Shown piece after piece: positions 15,437-24,001 of a stretch of 37,021 bases of DNA. Location of the stretch: positions 1-37,021 of the forward strand of contig JADYYF010000140.1 in NCBI GenBank assembly GCA_020853795.1. Direction: 5' to 3'. Position numbers and translations under genes: made by a program. A model generated the notes under the pieces. It saw only the letters and a list, made by a program, of their open reading frames with translations. It made no database searches and was not told where the DNA came from. Numbering within the stretch: position 1 is the stretch's first letter; every line of letters begins with the position of its first letter. This stretch comes from Candidatus Zixiibacteriota bacterium. GTDB taxonomy: Bacteria; Zixibacteria; MSB-5A5; CAIYYT01.

Positions 15437-17929
15437 ATGCAGCGTTCGGTTAGCAGTATTGCGGTCGGTCTGCTCGTGATTGGGCTATTGATTTCTTCAG
15501 CGACAGCGACGGTGCCGGTTTTGATTGGACATTCAGGTCGATTGCTCGACAGCGACGACGCGCCAATCAGCGGGACGATTGACATCACCTACGCGATCTT
15601 TGAAACACCGGCGGGCGGTACGGCGTTGTGGACCGAAACGCATCCCAACGTGGCGGTCACCAACGGTTTGTTCAGCGTCACCTTAGGTTCGATTGTGCCA
15701 CTGACGACGGACATTGTTGCCGGCAGCGGCGGTGGCGGCGGCGGAGCAATCGCGCTCGAACGATATCTTGAGGTTCGGATTGGCGGCGATCCGCCGATTT
15801 CGCCGCGGACCCGCCTGGCGGCGGCGCCGTATGCGGTAGCGGCGGGAAGAGTTGACGGCGACATCAAGACGGGACCGGGGATCGTTATAGTTGGCGATAC
15901 AATGAGCAACGCCTATGCGACCTTCGGAGAGAAGGTACAGGCCGGGCTTCATGCTGCCGGCAGCGCGCTTGCTTCGGGCGCAGCATTGATCACGAGCGAG
16001 TGTGAATCCGGCAGTGGGAATGCGCGGCTGGCAATCAAGACCAAGGGGACGAGCGCTCATCGATCAGTCGTCAGCTCGACGAACCAGGACTCGGCCACGA
16101 CGGTCGTGGAGGCCGACCTTGACGGCGACGGCATCGCGGAGAACAGTGTTTCTTCGAGTGTTGATGGCAGTGGCGCGAATCGCCGAGTTGAGAGTCTCAG
16201 CATTGGCTCCAGCGGCGAGGACGGCGTGGAAGTCACTCTGCGCTGCAAGCCCGATTCGGTGATTGAAATGAGTTCCCTGTCCGAAGGATTGACGGTCATG
16301 TCGTCCTATACTGCCAAGCAGGGTTCGACCGGCCGGACCAAGCGTACGGCTGCCTTCGCTCTTGACGGTTCGCGCTCGCAGGACGACGAAGTCGTCAGCA
16401 TCTTTGGTGGCGCACAGCGAAGACTGGAAGTACACAACATTGGATCGAGCGGTCAGGACGGCATTTCCGAGTTGCGCTGCACGCCCGATTCGATTGTGGC
16501 CGAGAACAGCGTTGTGGTTGCCGGCGAAGTCGTAACGCAGTCGTATACGGCCAGACAGGGCAAGACCGGCTCGGCGAGCGGAAAGCGGACCATCAACCCG
16601 GGCGGCGGGAGCAGTGAAACTGAAGAGGTTTGCGACACGGGCGGGGTCTCATTGAAGTTGAAAATTGATTCTACTCCAGCGCGGATCAGTACCAATATTA
16701 CAATTGGCAAGCAGACCCAGAGCGCGAGCTTCGGGCAGAGATATGATAGTGACGGCGACGGGATTCCCGAGGGCGAGATTGCACAGAGTGTGACACCGAC
16801 GACCTGCGGCGTCGCGATCAATCAGAAAGGCACCGGCGCGGACAAGAACCGCGTCGTCATCCAGACGACGTCCTCTGGATTAAGTCCCGGTGCATCGACA
16901 GCGCTTCAGTCGGATTCTGATGGCGACAGCGTGCCGGAAAGCGAGATCGCTCAGTTCGTGACGCCAACGACTTGTGGCGTCGCGATCAATCAAAAGGGAA
17001 CGGGCGCGGCGAAGGGCCGGACAATCGGCAGTTCTTGTGATGACAGCTCCGCGGTTCAGGTGATCGAAGTTGATGACGACGGAGATGGAATTGTCGAAGG
17101 CCGCGGGATTATCAGCGTGAAGGCGGCGACAGGCACGGGTTCAACGTCGGCCTCCAGCCATTTAAGCTGTGATCCCAACGAAGACGGCACGCCCGACAGC
17201 GAGATTTCGCAGATTGTGACGCCGACAACCTGCTCCGTCGCGATCAAATCGAAGGGCACTGGAGCGGACAAGAACCGCACGATTAGTTCGAGCTGTGACG
17301 GCGATGAGGCACTCCACGTTCTGACGGCGGATGACGACAACGATGGGTTGATTGACCGGGGCGTGACGAGTTCAGTTGATACGGCGACGGCCCAGGTGGT
17401 TGCCAGCGGCAGCGATATTGGCGTGGCAATGAAGGTCAAGAACAAAGGCGTGGTCAAAGGCAACGTCACCGTCAATAATGCGAACAAAGTGATGATTGAT
17501 TTCGACTCTGACGGGCTGGGTTATGTCGACAGCTCGCTGGGCGTCGGAGTTGCTCCCAGCCATCGAATCGACGTCGCCGGCGGCGCATACTGCGACGGCA
17601 CCGACTGGGTAAACGCTTCAGATGCCAATGCCAAGGAGAATTTTAAAAAGGTAAACGGCGCGGAGCTGCTGGATCAGATCGCCGACCTCGAAATCACCAA
17701 GTGGAATTACCGAGGTGATGCCGGATCTCAGCACATCGGGCCGACGGCGCAGGATTTTCAGAAAGCGTTCGGTGTGGGGTCGGATGGAAAGTCGATTTCG
17801 ACGATTGATCCATCCGGGATCGCGCTGGCGGCAATCAAGGAACTGTATGCGCAGTTAAAGCAGAAGGATCAGGAAGTAGAAGCGCTGCGCCAGGAATTGG
17901 CGAAGCTGCGGCGCGAACTGAAGAAGTAA
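15437..17929 (+). CDS. Large secreted repeat protein with C-terminal S74 self-cleaving chaperone domain
   Basis: This 830-residue protein starts with a signal peptide (about 1-24) after a strong GGGAGGAG ribosome binding site. Residues 25-140 form a domain I recognise only loosely from secreted proteins of related lineages, with a poly-glycine run near 95-102. The middle is built of Asp-rich loops of the D-x-D-x-D-G kind, probably Ca-binding, plus a 36-residue repeat in three copies (starting at residues 437, 493 and 579). The C-terminus from S728 matches the peptidase S74 intramolecular chaperone of phage tailspikes: SDANAKEN with the Ser-Asp cleavage site, HIGPTAQDF with the conserved His, then a coiled coil (about 800-830). 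By analogy with endosialidase, the chaperone would trimerise the fibre and cut itself off at S728. A cell-surface trimeric fibre or adhesin is likely. No phage genes are nearby. Confidence 0.85.
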   Translation: MQRSVSSIAVGLLVIGLLISSATATVPVLIGHSGRLLDSDDAPISGTIDITYAIFETPAGGTALWTETHPNVAVTNGLFSVTLGSIVPLTTDIVAGSGGGGGGAIALERYLEVRIGGDPPISPRTRLAAAPYAVAAGRVDGDIKTGPGIVIVGDTMSNAYATFGEKVQAGLHAAGSALASGAALITSECESGSGNARLAIKTKGTSAHRSVVSSTNQDSATTVVEADLDGDGIAENSVSSSVDGSGANRRVESLSIGSSGEDGVEVTLRCKPDSVIEMSSLSEGLTVMSSYTAKQGSTGRTKRTAAFALDGSRSQDDEVVSIFGGAQRRLEVHNIGSSGQDGISELRCTPDSIVAENSVVVAGEVVTQSYTARQGKTGSASGKRTINPGGGSSETEEVCDTGGVSLKLKIDSTPARISTNITIGKQTQSASFGQRYDSDGDGIPEGEIAQSVTPTTCGVAINQKGTGADKNRVVIQTTSSGLSPGASTALQSDSDGDSVPESEIAQFVTPTTCGVAINQKGTGAAKGRTIGSSCDDSSAVQVIEVDDDGDGIVEGRGIISVKAATGTGSTSASSHLSCDPNEDGTPDSEISQIVTPTTCSVAIKSKGTGADKNRTISSSCDGDEALHVLTADDDNDGLIDRGVTSSVDTATAQVVASGSDIGVAMKVKNKGVVKGNVTVNNANKVMIDFDSDGLGYVDSSLGVGVAPSHRIDVAGGAYCDGTDWVNASDANAKENFKKVNGAELLDQIADLEITKWNYRGDAGSQHIGPTAQDFQKAFGVGSDGKSISTIDPSGIALAAIKELYAQLKQKDQEVEALRQELAKLRRELKK
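16745..17278 (+). repeat. Three-copy 36-residue repeat inside the S74 protein
   Basis: The 108-base unit occurs at 16745-16852, 16913-17020 and 17171-17278. Each encodes an Asp-rich loop (DSDGDGIPEGE, DSDGDSVPESE, DPNEDGTPDSE), then VTPTTCGVAI (VTPTTCSVAI in copy 3), then KGTGADK or KGTGAAK. Further Asp-rich loops without the rest of the unit occur elsewhere in the protein (DLDGDGIAENS, DDDGDGIVEGR, DDDNDGLIDRG). The single conserved Cys per unit could form disulfides. Confidence 0.8.
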
Positions 17930-17961
17930 GAGCACGCACACAAGCGTCGCTGTAGAGGAAG

Positions 17962-17992
17962 GCCCGGCGTCGAGAGTGACGCCGGGCTTTTT
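17962..17992 (+). terminator. Intrinsic terminator of the S74-protein gene
   Basis: A perfect 10-bp stem, GCCCGGCGTC (17962-17971) with GACGCCGGGC (17978-17987), encloses a 6-base loop and is followed by five T residues. It lies about 30 bases after the stop codon, so the S74 gene is probably a single-gene transcript. Confidence 0.9.
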
Positions 17993-18083
17993 CGTCTTGC
18001 CTGCGGGAGCCTGGAATTGTTCTGCGGTGCTTCTTCCCCTTCGTACTGCATACCCGCCGCACCTCGTGTCACCACCGGCAGGC

Positions 18084-18112
18084 TTGACCGGAGGCGGCCC
18101 GAAACGTATATT
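18084..18112 (+). promoter_or_regulatory. Sigma70-type promoter of mtaB
   Basis: TTGACC (18084-18089), a 17-base spacer and TATATT (18107-18112) form a close match to the consensus. The predicted transcript starts near 18119 and leaves a leader of about 68 bases before the GTG of mtaB. Confidence 0.6.
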
Positions 18113-18186
18113 CGCGAAGTCTACGAAGACGCGTGAGCGGCGGGAATGATGGCGACGCGCAAGCGGACAGACGCGAGGAAACCTGA

Positions 18187-19497
18187 GTGCCAAAAGCATC
18201 ATTACATACTTTGGGCTGCCGACTGAATCAGGCGGAGACGGCGATCATCGCCAACAGCCTGGCCGCACGCGGATACGAGATCGTCGAGTTCGGCGAGACC
18301 GCAGAAGTGACGGTGATCAACACCTGCACGGTGACTGAGCAGGCGGACGCCAAGTGCCGGCAGGCGGTACGGCAGGCGCTGCGGGTAAATCCGGCAGCCT
18401 TCGTGGCCGTCGTCGGGTGTTATGCGCAGCACAGCGTCAGCGCCATCGCGGCAATTCCGGGGGTGGACTTGGTGATCGGGAATGAGCATAAGCTGCGGGT
18501 GGGGGAATTCCTCGGTACGTTGCAGAAGCGACCGGCGGCGGAGATCGTTCATTCGCTGCGTTTGCCGGAGACCGAATTCACGATCGAGACGGCCGGGCTG
18601 TATAGCTTCAACACACGCGCGAACCTGAAGATTCAGGACGGGTGCAATCACTTCTGTTCCTTTTGCATTATCCCAACGGTGCGCGGGCGGGCCCGAAGCC
18701 GGCAATTTGAGGATATCATGCGCGAGGCGCGCAGTCTGGCAGCGGCGGGACATCGCGAATTGGTGCTGACGGGCGTGAACATCGGTACCTACAAAAACGA
18801 CGGCAAGACGCTGCTGAAGATCATCGAGGGGCTGGAGACCGTTGACGGGGTGGAACGAATCCGGATCAGCTCGATCGAGCCGACGACGATCGGCATGGAG
18901 CTGGTGCGGTACATGGCGACTTCGCCGAAGCTGTGCCGCTACCTGCACATCCCGATCCAGAGCGGCGATGACCGGATTTTGCGCGCGATGCGGCGTAAGC
19001 ACACGATCGCGCCGTTTGCGAAGTTCATCGAATGGACGGTCAAGCAAGTGCCCGAGATCGGACTCGGTACGGACGTGATGGTGGGCTTCCCCGGCGAAAC
19101 GGATCAGGAGTTTGCCAACACCCGCGAGATGCTGACCGAGCTGCCGTTTGCCTATTTCCATGTCTTCACTTATTCCGACCGGCCGGGCACGCCGTCGTAC
19201 GCGTTGAAACCGAAGGTTCCCCATCAAGTCAAGAAGGAGCGGACGCGGAACTTGATCGAGTTGAGCGCGCGGAAGCGGCGGGCATTCGGCGCCGCCTATC
19301 TCGGACGAACGGCTGAAGTGTTGTTTGAGACGATCGAAGGCGAGCGTTGGGCGGGCTATACAGACAATTATCTGCGCGTGCATGTTGACAGCGAAACGCC
19401 GCTGGAGAATCAGGTTCTGCCGATACGTTTGACTGCCCTTTCAAGAGACGGCCTGATCGGCGAAGTCGCGACGGGCTCCAAGGCGACGGTAGCATAA
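18187..19497 (+). CDS. mtaB: tRNA (t6A37) C2-methylthiotransferase MtaB
   Basis: This 436-residue radical-SAM enzyme converts t6A to ms2t6A at position 37 of ANN-decoding tRNAs. The N-terminal methylthiotransferase domain carries three cluster cysteines (C11, C47, C78). The radical-SAM motif is C153-x3-C157-x2-C160 in DGCNHFCSFCIIPTVRGR. The C-terminal TRAM-like RNA-binding domain covers about 370-432. The HTLGCRLNQAE opening and the CxxxCxxC context favour MtaB over MiaB or RimO. The GTG start is forced: an in-frame TGA lies immediately before it, and AGGA is suitably spaced upstream. It converges with the next gene, with a gap of 28 bases. Confidence 0.93.
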   Translation: MPKASLHTLGCRLNQAETAIIANSLAARGYEIVEFGETAEVTVINTCTVTEQADAKCRQAVRQALRVNPAAFVAVVGCYAQHSVSAIAAIPGVDLVIGNEHKLRVGEFLGTLQKRPAAEIVHSLRLPETEFTIETAGLYSFNTRANLKIQDGCNHFCSFCIIPTVRGRARSRQFEDIMREARSLAAAGHRELVLTGVNIGTYKNDGKTLLKIIEGLETVDGVERIRISSIEPTTIGMELVRYMATSPKLCRYLHIPIQSGDDRILRAMRRKHTIAPFAKFIEWTVKQVPEIGLGTDVMVGFPGETDQEFANTREMLTELPFAYFHVFTYSDRPGTPSYALKPKVPHQVKKERTRNLIELSARKRRAFGAAYLGRTAEVLFETIEGERWAGYTDNYLRVHVDSETPLENQVLPIRLTALSRDGLIGEVATGSKATVA

Positions 19498-19525
19498 CAG
19501 CTCGACGCTTTTCCCGGCCCGGCTT

Positions 19526-21664
19526 TTACTGCAGCTTACCCAAGATTTCCTCGACCTCGTCAACGCGGTAGTTCGCTTGAAGGCAGCGCTGAAACGCGGC
19601 AATGGCTGCGGCGGCCTCGCCGCGCTGTGCATAGAGCAAGCCGAGCTGGAAGTTGACGGGCGCGTGGTCAGGGACGAGGTCGTGCAGCTCTTCATACAGC
19701 TTAAGTGCCTGCGGGAGATCACGCGCAGTCAAGGCATCGGCAGCGCGCATGGCGGTGATTTGGAAACGGGCCTCGACGTTGGTGGCATCCAGAGTGAGAA
19801 TTTCCTCAAAGGTTTTTCGCGCAGCGGCGCGGTCATCAAGTCGCAAACTGACGTGACCCAATCCCGCCAGAAACTGCAGTCGTTCACTGCGGCGCAGCGA
19901 GGGGTCGTTGACGACCGACTCCAGCAGACGGCGAGCAGCCGGCAATCTGTCGGCAGCCACCAAGGCGGCAGCGAGAGCGCTGACGGTTGATGGTTCGCGC
20001 GTCGCCTGCACCAGCTGAGAGGCCTGAACGACGAGACGGTCGGATTCGGCCGGATCAGTGGAACGCGCCTGATCGGCCAGGGCGAGCAGGTAAACGCAAT
20101 AAAGAGCGGCTTCTTTGGGATCATAGATTGCCGGGGGTGAATTCCACGGAAGGAGCAGCGGCTTCCCGGCGAGAGCAGCGATAAGCGAAGAGTCTTTGAC
20201 GTAGACCAGGTCGAGAGGGGTGAGATCCGTGCGCAGGCGGGGATAGTCATTCTCGTAGTTCATCAATTCGCGCGCCATCACGATGGGAAGCGTGGTCGAG
20301 TCAAGGCCGTAGTCGAGCAGATTACGAAAGTGCGTCCAGTTGCCGGTGTCGCGATAATTGAGCAGACGCTGCAGATGCGAGAGCGTGGGGAGATGGCCGG
20401 CGACAGCGCAGTCCGGGCGATAGTTTTCAACGTAGCGGAGGTAGAGGCACGGAAACATCGAGTTGTCAGAACCGCAGAGGAGCAGTCCGCCGCCGGGCAC
20501 GCGGGCGAACAGATCGCGAGCGTAGAGCTCGGAATTCGTACGGGTCGACAAGTCGCAAGTCTTCCAGTTGCCGACAACAGCGGTGACCGCGATGACGAAG
20601 GCCAGGAGCGGCGCGAGCCAGATCAAGCGGCGCAGGTGCGAAAGCTTGAAGAACAGCTCACCGATCCAGAGGCACGCCACGATGATGGTGGGCAAGAAAT
20701 AAGGCGCAATGTCGGCGATGGTGTAGCTGAAGTTGAGTGCGAGATTCGCAATCACCGTCAGCGCGAGGACTACGGCGAGACGCGCATTGCGACGGAATTG
20801 GACTACGAGTCCGATCACGCCGAGTGTCAGCACGGGCACGACAAGTTCGCCTGCCAGTTGCAGTCCGAGGCGGTGGAAGTAGGGCGGCAAGTCGGCGAAT
20901 TGCGGCGCCGCGAGGAAACGCTGATAGCTTTCGGCGAAGACTTGCTGCTGGAACCCGACCCAAGTCTGCGGATTGTACCAGCTCAGAATCAAGGAAGCAC
21001 CGGGGCGCAGCAGCAGATAGAGATATCCGGAAAGGGCAAGCAAGAGGAACAAACCGGCCGCAACAAAATCGCGCAGGGGGACGGTGCGACGGTGCAACCA
21101 GCTTACGAGGAGGAATGCCGGAACCAGTGCGAAGATTGAGAGATGATTGGCAAGTCCGAGGCCGAGGGTAAAGGCCGAGAGATAGAAGGCAGGGCGGTCA
21201 CCGGCGTGCCACCAGCGCAATAGACTCCAGAGAGCGAGCGCGACGAGGAAGGCCGAGAGCGCGTAAACCTCGAAGTCCGTGGCAACAGACCACAGCGTGC
21301 GCGTGGCGGCGAAGGCGATAGCCACGCTTAGCGCAGTAATCTGGACAGGTGCGGTTCGCTCAGCGGCGAAGGACCGCAGCACGAAGAACAGCATCAGCGC
21401 AGCGCCGGAGGCGCAGACAGCGCTCAGCAGGTTCAGAGCAACAATCGGTCGCAGAAAGAACGCCGCCCCGGCCCAGACGTTGCCGACGAGAGTCAGCAGC
21501 GGGTAACCGGGTGGATGAGCGATCTGCAGGCGCGAGGCAGCCAAGGCCAATTCGGCGCTATCGCCGACAGGGATACCGCGGCAGAGTGTCAACGCGTAGA
21601 GGATCAGGGGAACGAGAAGAGCTGCGCAGGCGCAGGCAGTGCTCAAGGAGAGGCGGGAGTGCAC
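19526..21664 (-). CDS. DUF2723 membrane protein (GT-C glycosyltransferase-like) with C-terminal TPRs
   Basis: This 712-residue protein has about a dozen membrane helices in its first 400 residues. The first external loop has the DUF2723 signature GDSAELALAASRLQIAHPPGYPL, with the putative catalytic acids D35 and E38. The family resembles the GT-C fold of protein O-mannosyltransferases, so transfer of a sugar from a lipid carrier onto a secreted protein or lipid is a reasonable guess, unproven here. Residues from about 540 to 712 form TPR-like helices on the opposite end, probably for protein contacts. The start is GTG; no clear ribosome binding site is seen, so the true start could be a few codons downstream. 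A second family member lies at 34855-36576. Confidence 0.85.
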   Translation of the reverse strand: MHSRLSLSTACACAALLVPLILYALTLCRGIPVGDSAELALAASRLQIAHPPGYPLLTLVGNVWAGAAFFLRPIVALNLLSAVCASGAALMLFFVLRSFAAERTAPVQITALSVAIAFAATRTLWSVATDFEVYALSAFLVALALWSLLRWWHAGDRPAFYLSAFTLGLGLANHLSIFALVPAFLLVSWLHRRTVPLRDFVAAGLFLLLALSGYLYLLLRPGASLILSWYNPQTWVGFQQQVFAESYQRFLAAPQFADLPPYFHRLGLQLAGELVVPVLTLGVIGLVVQFRRNARLAVVLALTVIANLALNFSYTIADIAPYFLPTIIVACLWIGELFFKLSHLRRLIWLAPLLAFVIAVTAVVGNWKTCDLSTRTNSELYARDLFARVPGGGLLLCGSDNSMFPCLYLRYVENYRPDCAVAGHLPTLSHLQRLLNYRDTGNWTHFRNLLDYGLDSTTLPIVMARELMNYENDYPRLRTDLTPLDLVYVKDSSLIAALAGKPLLLPWNSPPAIYDPKEAALYCVYLLALADQARSTDPAESDRLVVQASQLVQATREPSTVSALAAALVAADRLPAARRLLESVVNDPSLRRSERLQFLAGLGHVSLRLDDRAAARKTFEEILTLDATNVEARFQITAMRAADALTARDLPQALKLYEELHDLVPDHAPVNFQLGLLYAQRGEAAAAIAAFQRCLQANYRVDEVEEILGKLQ

Positions 21665-21706
21665 GCGCGCAATATAGGGAAATCGAAGCGGGAGGCAACC
21701 GTGCGA

Positions 21707-22435
21707 TCAGCGAGCAATCGGCGAGTGCGCGGCTTTCTTCTTGGAATCCTTCTCCGTCGGCATGGTCACCGTGGTGATGGTAGAGATGATCGCCCTGGCC
21801 TTCTTGGCGCCAATGCCTTTGATCTTCTGCAGGTCTTTTTCATCGGCCGAACAAACGCCTTTCAGGGAGCCGAAGCGCGACAGCAGCAAGGTGGCATTGT
21901 CGCGGCTAATGCCCGGGATCGAGCTGAGCACCTGAATCTGCACTTCGGCATCCAGCTCCGGCAGAGGCTGATCGAGCTCGTCGCCGGTGTCGGCATCAGC
22001 CGACGCGGATTGATCGGTGGGCGAAGCGGCAAATTCAGCCTGCTTCATCATGAGCGCGATATATTTCGCGCTTTCTTCGGGTGTCGAAGAAAAGATAATC
22101 GGGATGCGATGAACGAAGGTCAAGTAAGTGATCCCGGCACGACCGGGTGTCGTGGCGGAGATCGTCGCCGCCGGTGCCGAGCCCTCGACGATGTAGATCG
22201 GATCGGGGAAGCTGCGTTTGAATTCGGGTGCGGTGCGATAGACCATTTTGTTGGCCAGTTCCGCGAGAAACGATTCGACGGTGCGGCGCACGACCGCGAT
22301 GCGGCCGGCGATCAGATAGTCAATCAGGCGCACCGATGTGTAGCGAACCTGGATGCCTTCCTTTTCGAGAAACGCGGTAACTTCATTACCCTTCTCTTTG
22401 ATGTTCGCGATCAAGATGTCGTTGCTTCCCGACAC
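21707..22435 (-). CDS. ERCC4-type nuclease-like protein with tandem helix-hairpin-helix (XPF/Hef-like)
   Basis: This 242-residue protein has an ERCC4-like domain (about 1-140) and two helix-hairpin-helix DNA-binding motifs (SIPGIS near 172 and IKGIGAKKA near 205), the layout of archaeal XPF/Hef nucleases. The usual metal-binding residues are altered. The first acidic motif reads ANIKEKG instead of D-x-R-E, the GDY motif reads IDY, and the ERK motif reads VRR. The YIVEG strand is kept. Either it is a nuclease with a divergent site, or a non-cutting DNA-binding protein that recognises branched DNA. A good ribosome binding site (GGAGG, five bases before GTG) fixes the start at 22433-22435; an in-frame TTG at 22447 overlaps that site and is rejected. 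The upstream neighbours include rarA, a replication-fork protein, which fits a fork-repair role. Confidence 0.75.
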   Translation of the reverse strand: MSGSNDILIANIKEKGNEVTAFLEKEGIQVRYTSVRLIDYLIAGRIAVVRRTVESFLAELANKMVYRTAPEFKRSFPDPIYIVEGSAPAATISATTPGRAGITYLTFVHRIPIIFSSTPEESAKYIALMMKQAEFAASPTDQSASADADTGDELDQPLPELDAEVQIQVLSSIPGISRDNATLLLSRFGSLKGVCSADEKDLQKIKGIGAKKARAIISTITTVTMPTEKDSKKKAAHSPIAR

Positions 22436-22665
22436 AAAAACCTCCAACGGTGTTGGCCAAGCTGGTCATTCAAAACTTCTTCGAGTCAGGCGTGCTGCAC
22501 CAGCTTACGACGAGAGTTCGCGACGGCTGAGTGGCGACGTACTTAGGCGATGAAGGATAAACTCGTCAGGCCGACTGCAAGAGTCAGCTGATAGGTATCA
22601 GCAATTAATACGACGCCGACGGAAAATCAAGTGAAAAAAATCGCATGAGTCAAGATTGAAGCCGG

Positions 22666-23937
22666 TCAGGTTTTGCGCTCTTTCTTCTTGGCCGCGGGAA
22701 ACAGGATGTTGTTGAGAATCAACCGGTAGCCGGGGGAGTCCTTGTGCAGGTCGAGATCGGTGGGCGGATCGCCGACCATATGCTGATAATCTTCGGGATC
22801 ATGACCGCCGAGAAAAGTGAACGTACCCTTGCCATAGTTGCCGTGGACATAGCGGACTTCATCCTGCCCTTCGACTTCGCCGAGGATGGTAACGAACTTC
22901 TTCAGCAACGACTTGCGGAACGCGGTGGTTTGTCCCATGAAGCCCTTGACGACGCCGACGTGGTTTTGCACGAGCATGGTCGGGACCGGATCGAGTTTGG
23001 CGGAGAAGTCGAACAACTGGAAGTAGTCAAGATCGGGTACCGGAAAGTAAACCTGGCGATCGGGGTAGGTGTCGATGTTGGAATGTTTGTATTCGAGCGG
23101 ATTCACCGACAGGGTGAAATTCTCGAAGGCGAGGCAGCGGTCGAAGTCAAGTTTCGCATTGAAGTCCGGATCGATCGGATCGCCGTCGAATTCACGCGGG
23201 ACGATGTCAGTATTCTCGGCGGCCCGGGCGATGTCGAAGGTTTCGGGCGCGGAGCACATCGAGAACATGAAGCCGCCGCGAGCGACGAAGTCCTCGATGG
23301 TATTGACGACAGCTTTCTTCATATCGGAGACTTTGCGATAGCCGAGTTGGCGCGCCATCTGTTCGTTAGCCGCAACCTCCTGTTGATACCAGAGCGTGTT
23401 GCGGAAGGAATTATAGAACCGGCCGTACTGGCCGGTGAAATCCTCGTGGTGCAGATGAAGCCAGTCGTAGTCTTCGAGGCGGCCGTCGAGCACCTCGGCA
23501 TCCCAGACGGTTTTGTATTCGATCTCGGCGTATTTCAGCGCGAGGGTGACGGCATCGTCCCACGGTTCTTTATTGGCCGGCGAGTAGATGGCCACGGCCG
23601 GCGCTTTCTCGAGCAACACTGACTCCATATTGTTCTCTTCGATCGTCGCGCGGATCAGAGCTTCGTCGGCGGCATTGACCTCGGTGTAGGCGACGCCACG
23701 GAGCGCGCAAATATTGCGGATGCCTTCGACGGCATCAAGCAGGAACGAGCCGCCGCGGTAGTTGAGCAGCCATTCGACGTTGCGGCCCTGGGTCAGCGAC
23801 CAATAGGCGACGCCGTAGGCTTTCAGATGGTTAGTCTGTTCGCGATCCATGTAGATCAGGATCTTGTTGGCGAAGGCAGCGGGTGCCAGCAGACAAACGG
23901 CCAGCACGGCCACGATAACGATGCGCAGGTTTGTCAT
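22666..23937 (-). CDS. Secreted protein of the family often mislabelled asparagine synthetase B
   Basis: This 423-residue protein has an N-terminal signal peptide (about 1-23, ending AAFA). The mature part starts NKILIYMDREQTNHLKAYG and is strongly conserved in Bacteroidetes and relatives, where databases often call it asparagine synthetase B. The sequence does not support that name: it has no N-terminal nucleophile Cys of a glutaminase domain, no ATP-pyrophosphatase motif, and it is exported. Conserved segments include WLLNYRGGSFLLD, HLHHEDFTGQYGRF, GGFMFSMCSAPETFD, FMGQTTAFRKS and FLGGHDPEDYQHMVGDPPTD. The HHEDFTG and GGHDPEDYQH histidine/acid clusters could bind metal. The fold may be glutamine-amidotransferase-like, as suggested by GGFMFSMCSA. 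The role is unknown. The gene follows rarA by 64 bases on the same strand. Confidence 0.8.
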   Translation of the reverse strand: MTNLRIVIVAVLAVCLLAPAAFANKILIYMDREQTNHLKAYGVAYWSLTQGRNVEWLLNYRGGSFLLDAVEGIRNICALRGVAYTEVNAADEALIRATIEENNMESVLLEKAPAVAIYSPANKEPWDDAVTLALKYAEIEYKTVWDAEVLDGRLEDYDWLHLHHEDFTGQYGRFYNSFRNTLWYQQEVAANEQMARQLGYRKVSDMKKAVVNTIEDFVARGGFMFSMCSAPETFDIARAAENTDIVPREFDGDPIDPDFNAKLDFDRCLAFENFTLSVNPLEYKHSNIDTYPDRQVYFPVPDLDYFQLFDFSAKLDPVPTMLVQNHVGVVKGFMGQTTAFRKSLLKKFVTILGEVEGQDEVRYVHGNYGKGTFTFLGGHDPEDYQHMVGDPPTDLDLHKDSPGYRLILNNILFPAAKKKERKT

Positions 23938-24001
23938 CGAAGATGTTATACAAGAATCGGGGTGGAAAGACTACGGGAAATTCGGGGGATGCAAGCTGCT
24001 G

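Noticed and set aside
18148-18228. Short open frame (two ATGs at 18148) overlapping the mtaB start, possible leader peptide
   Set aside because: No amino-acid-rich attenuator pattern or hairpin; probably chance.
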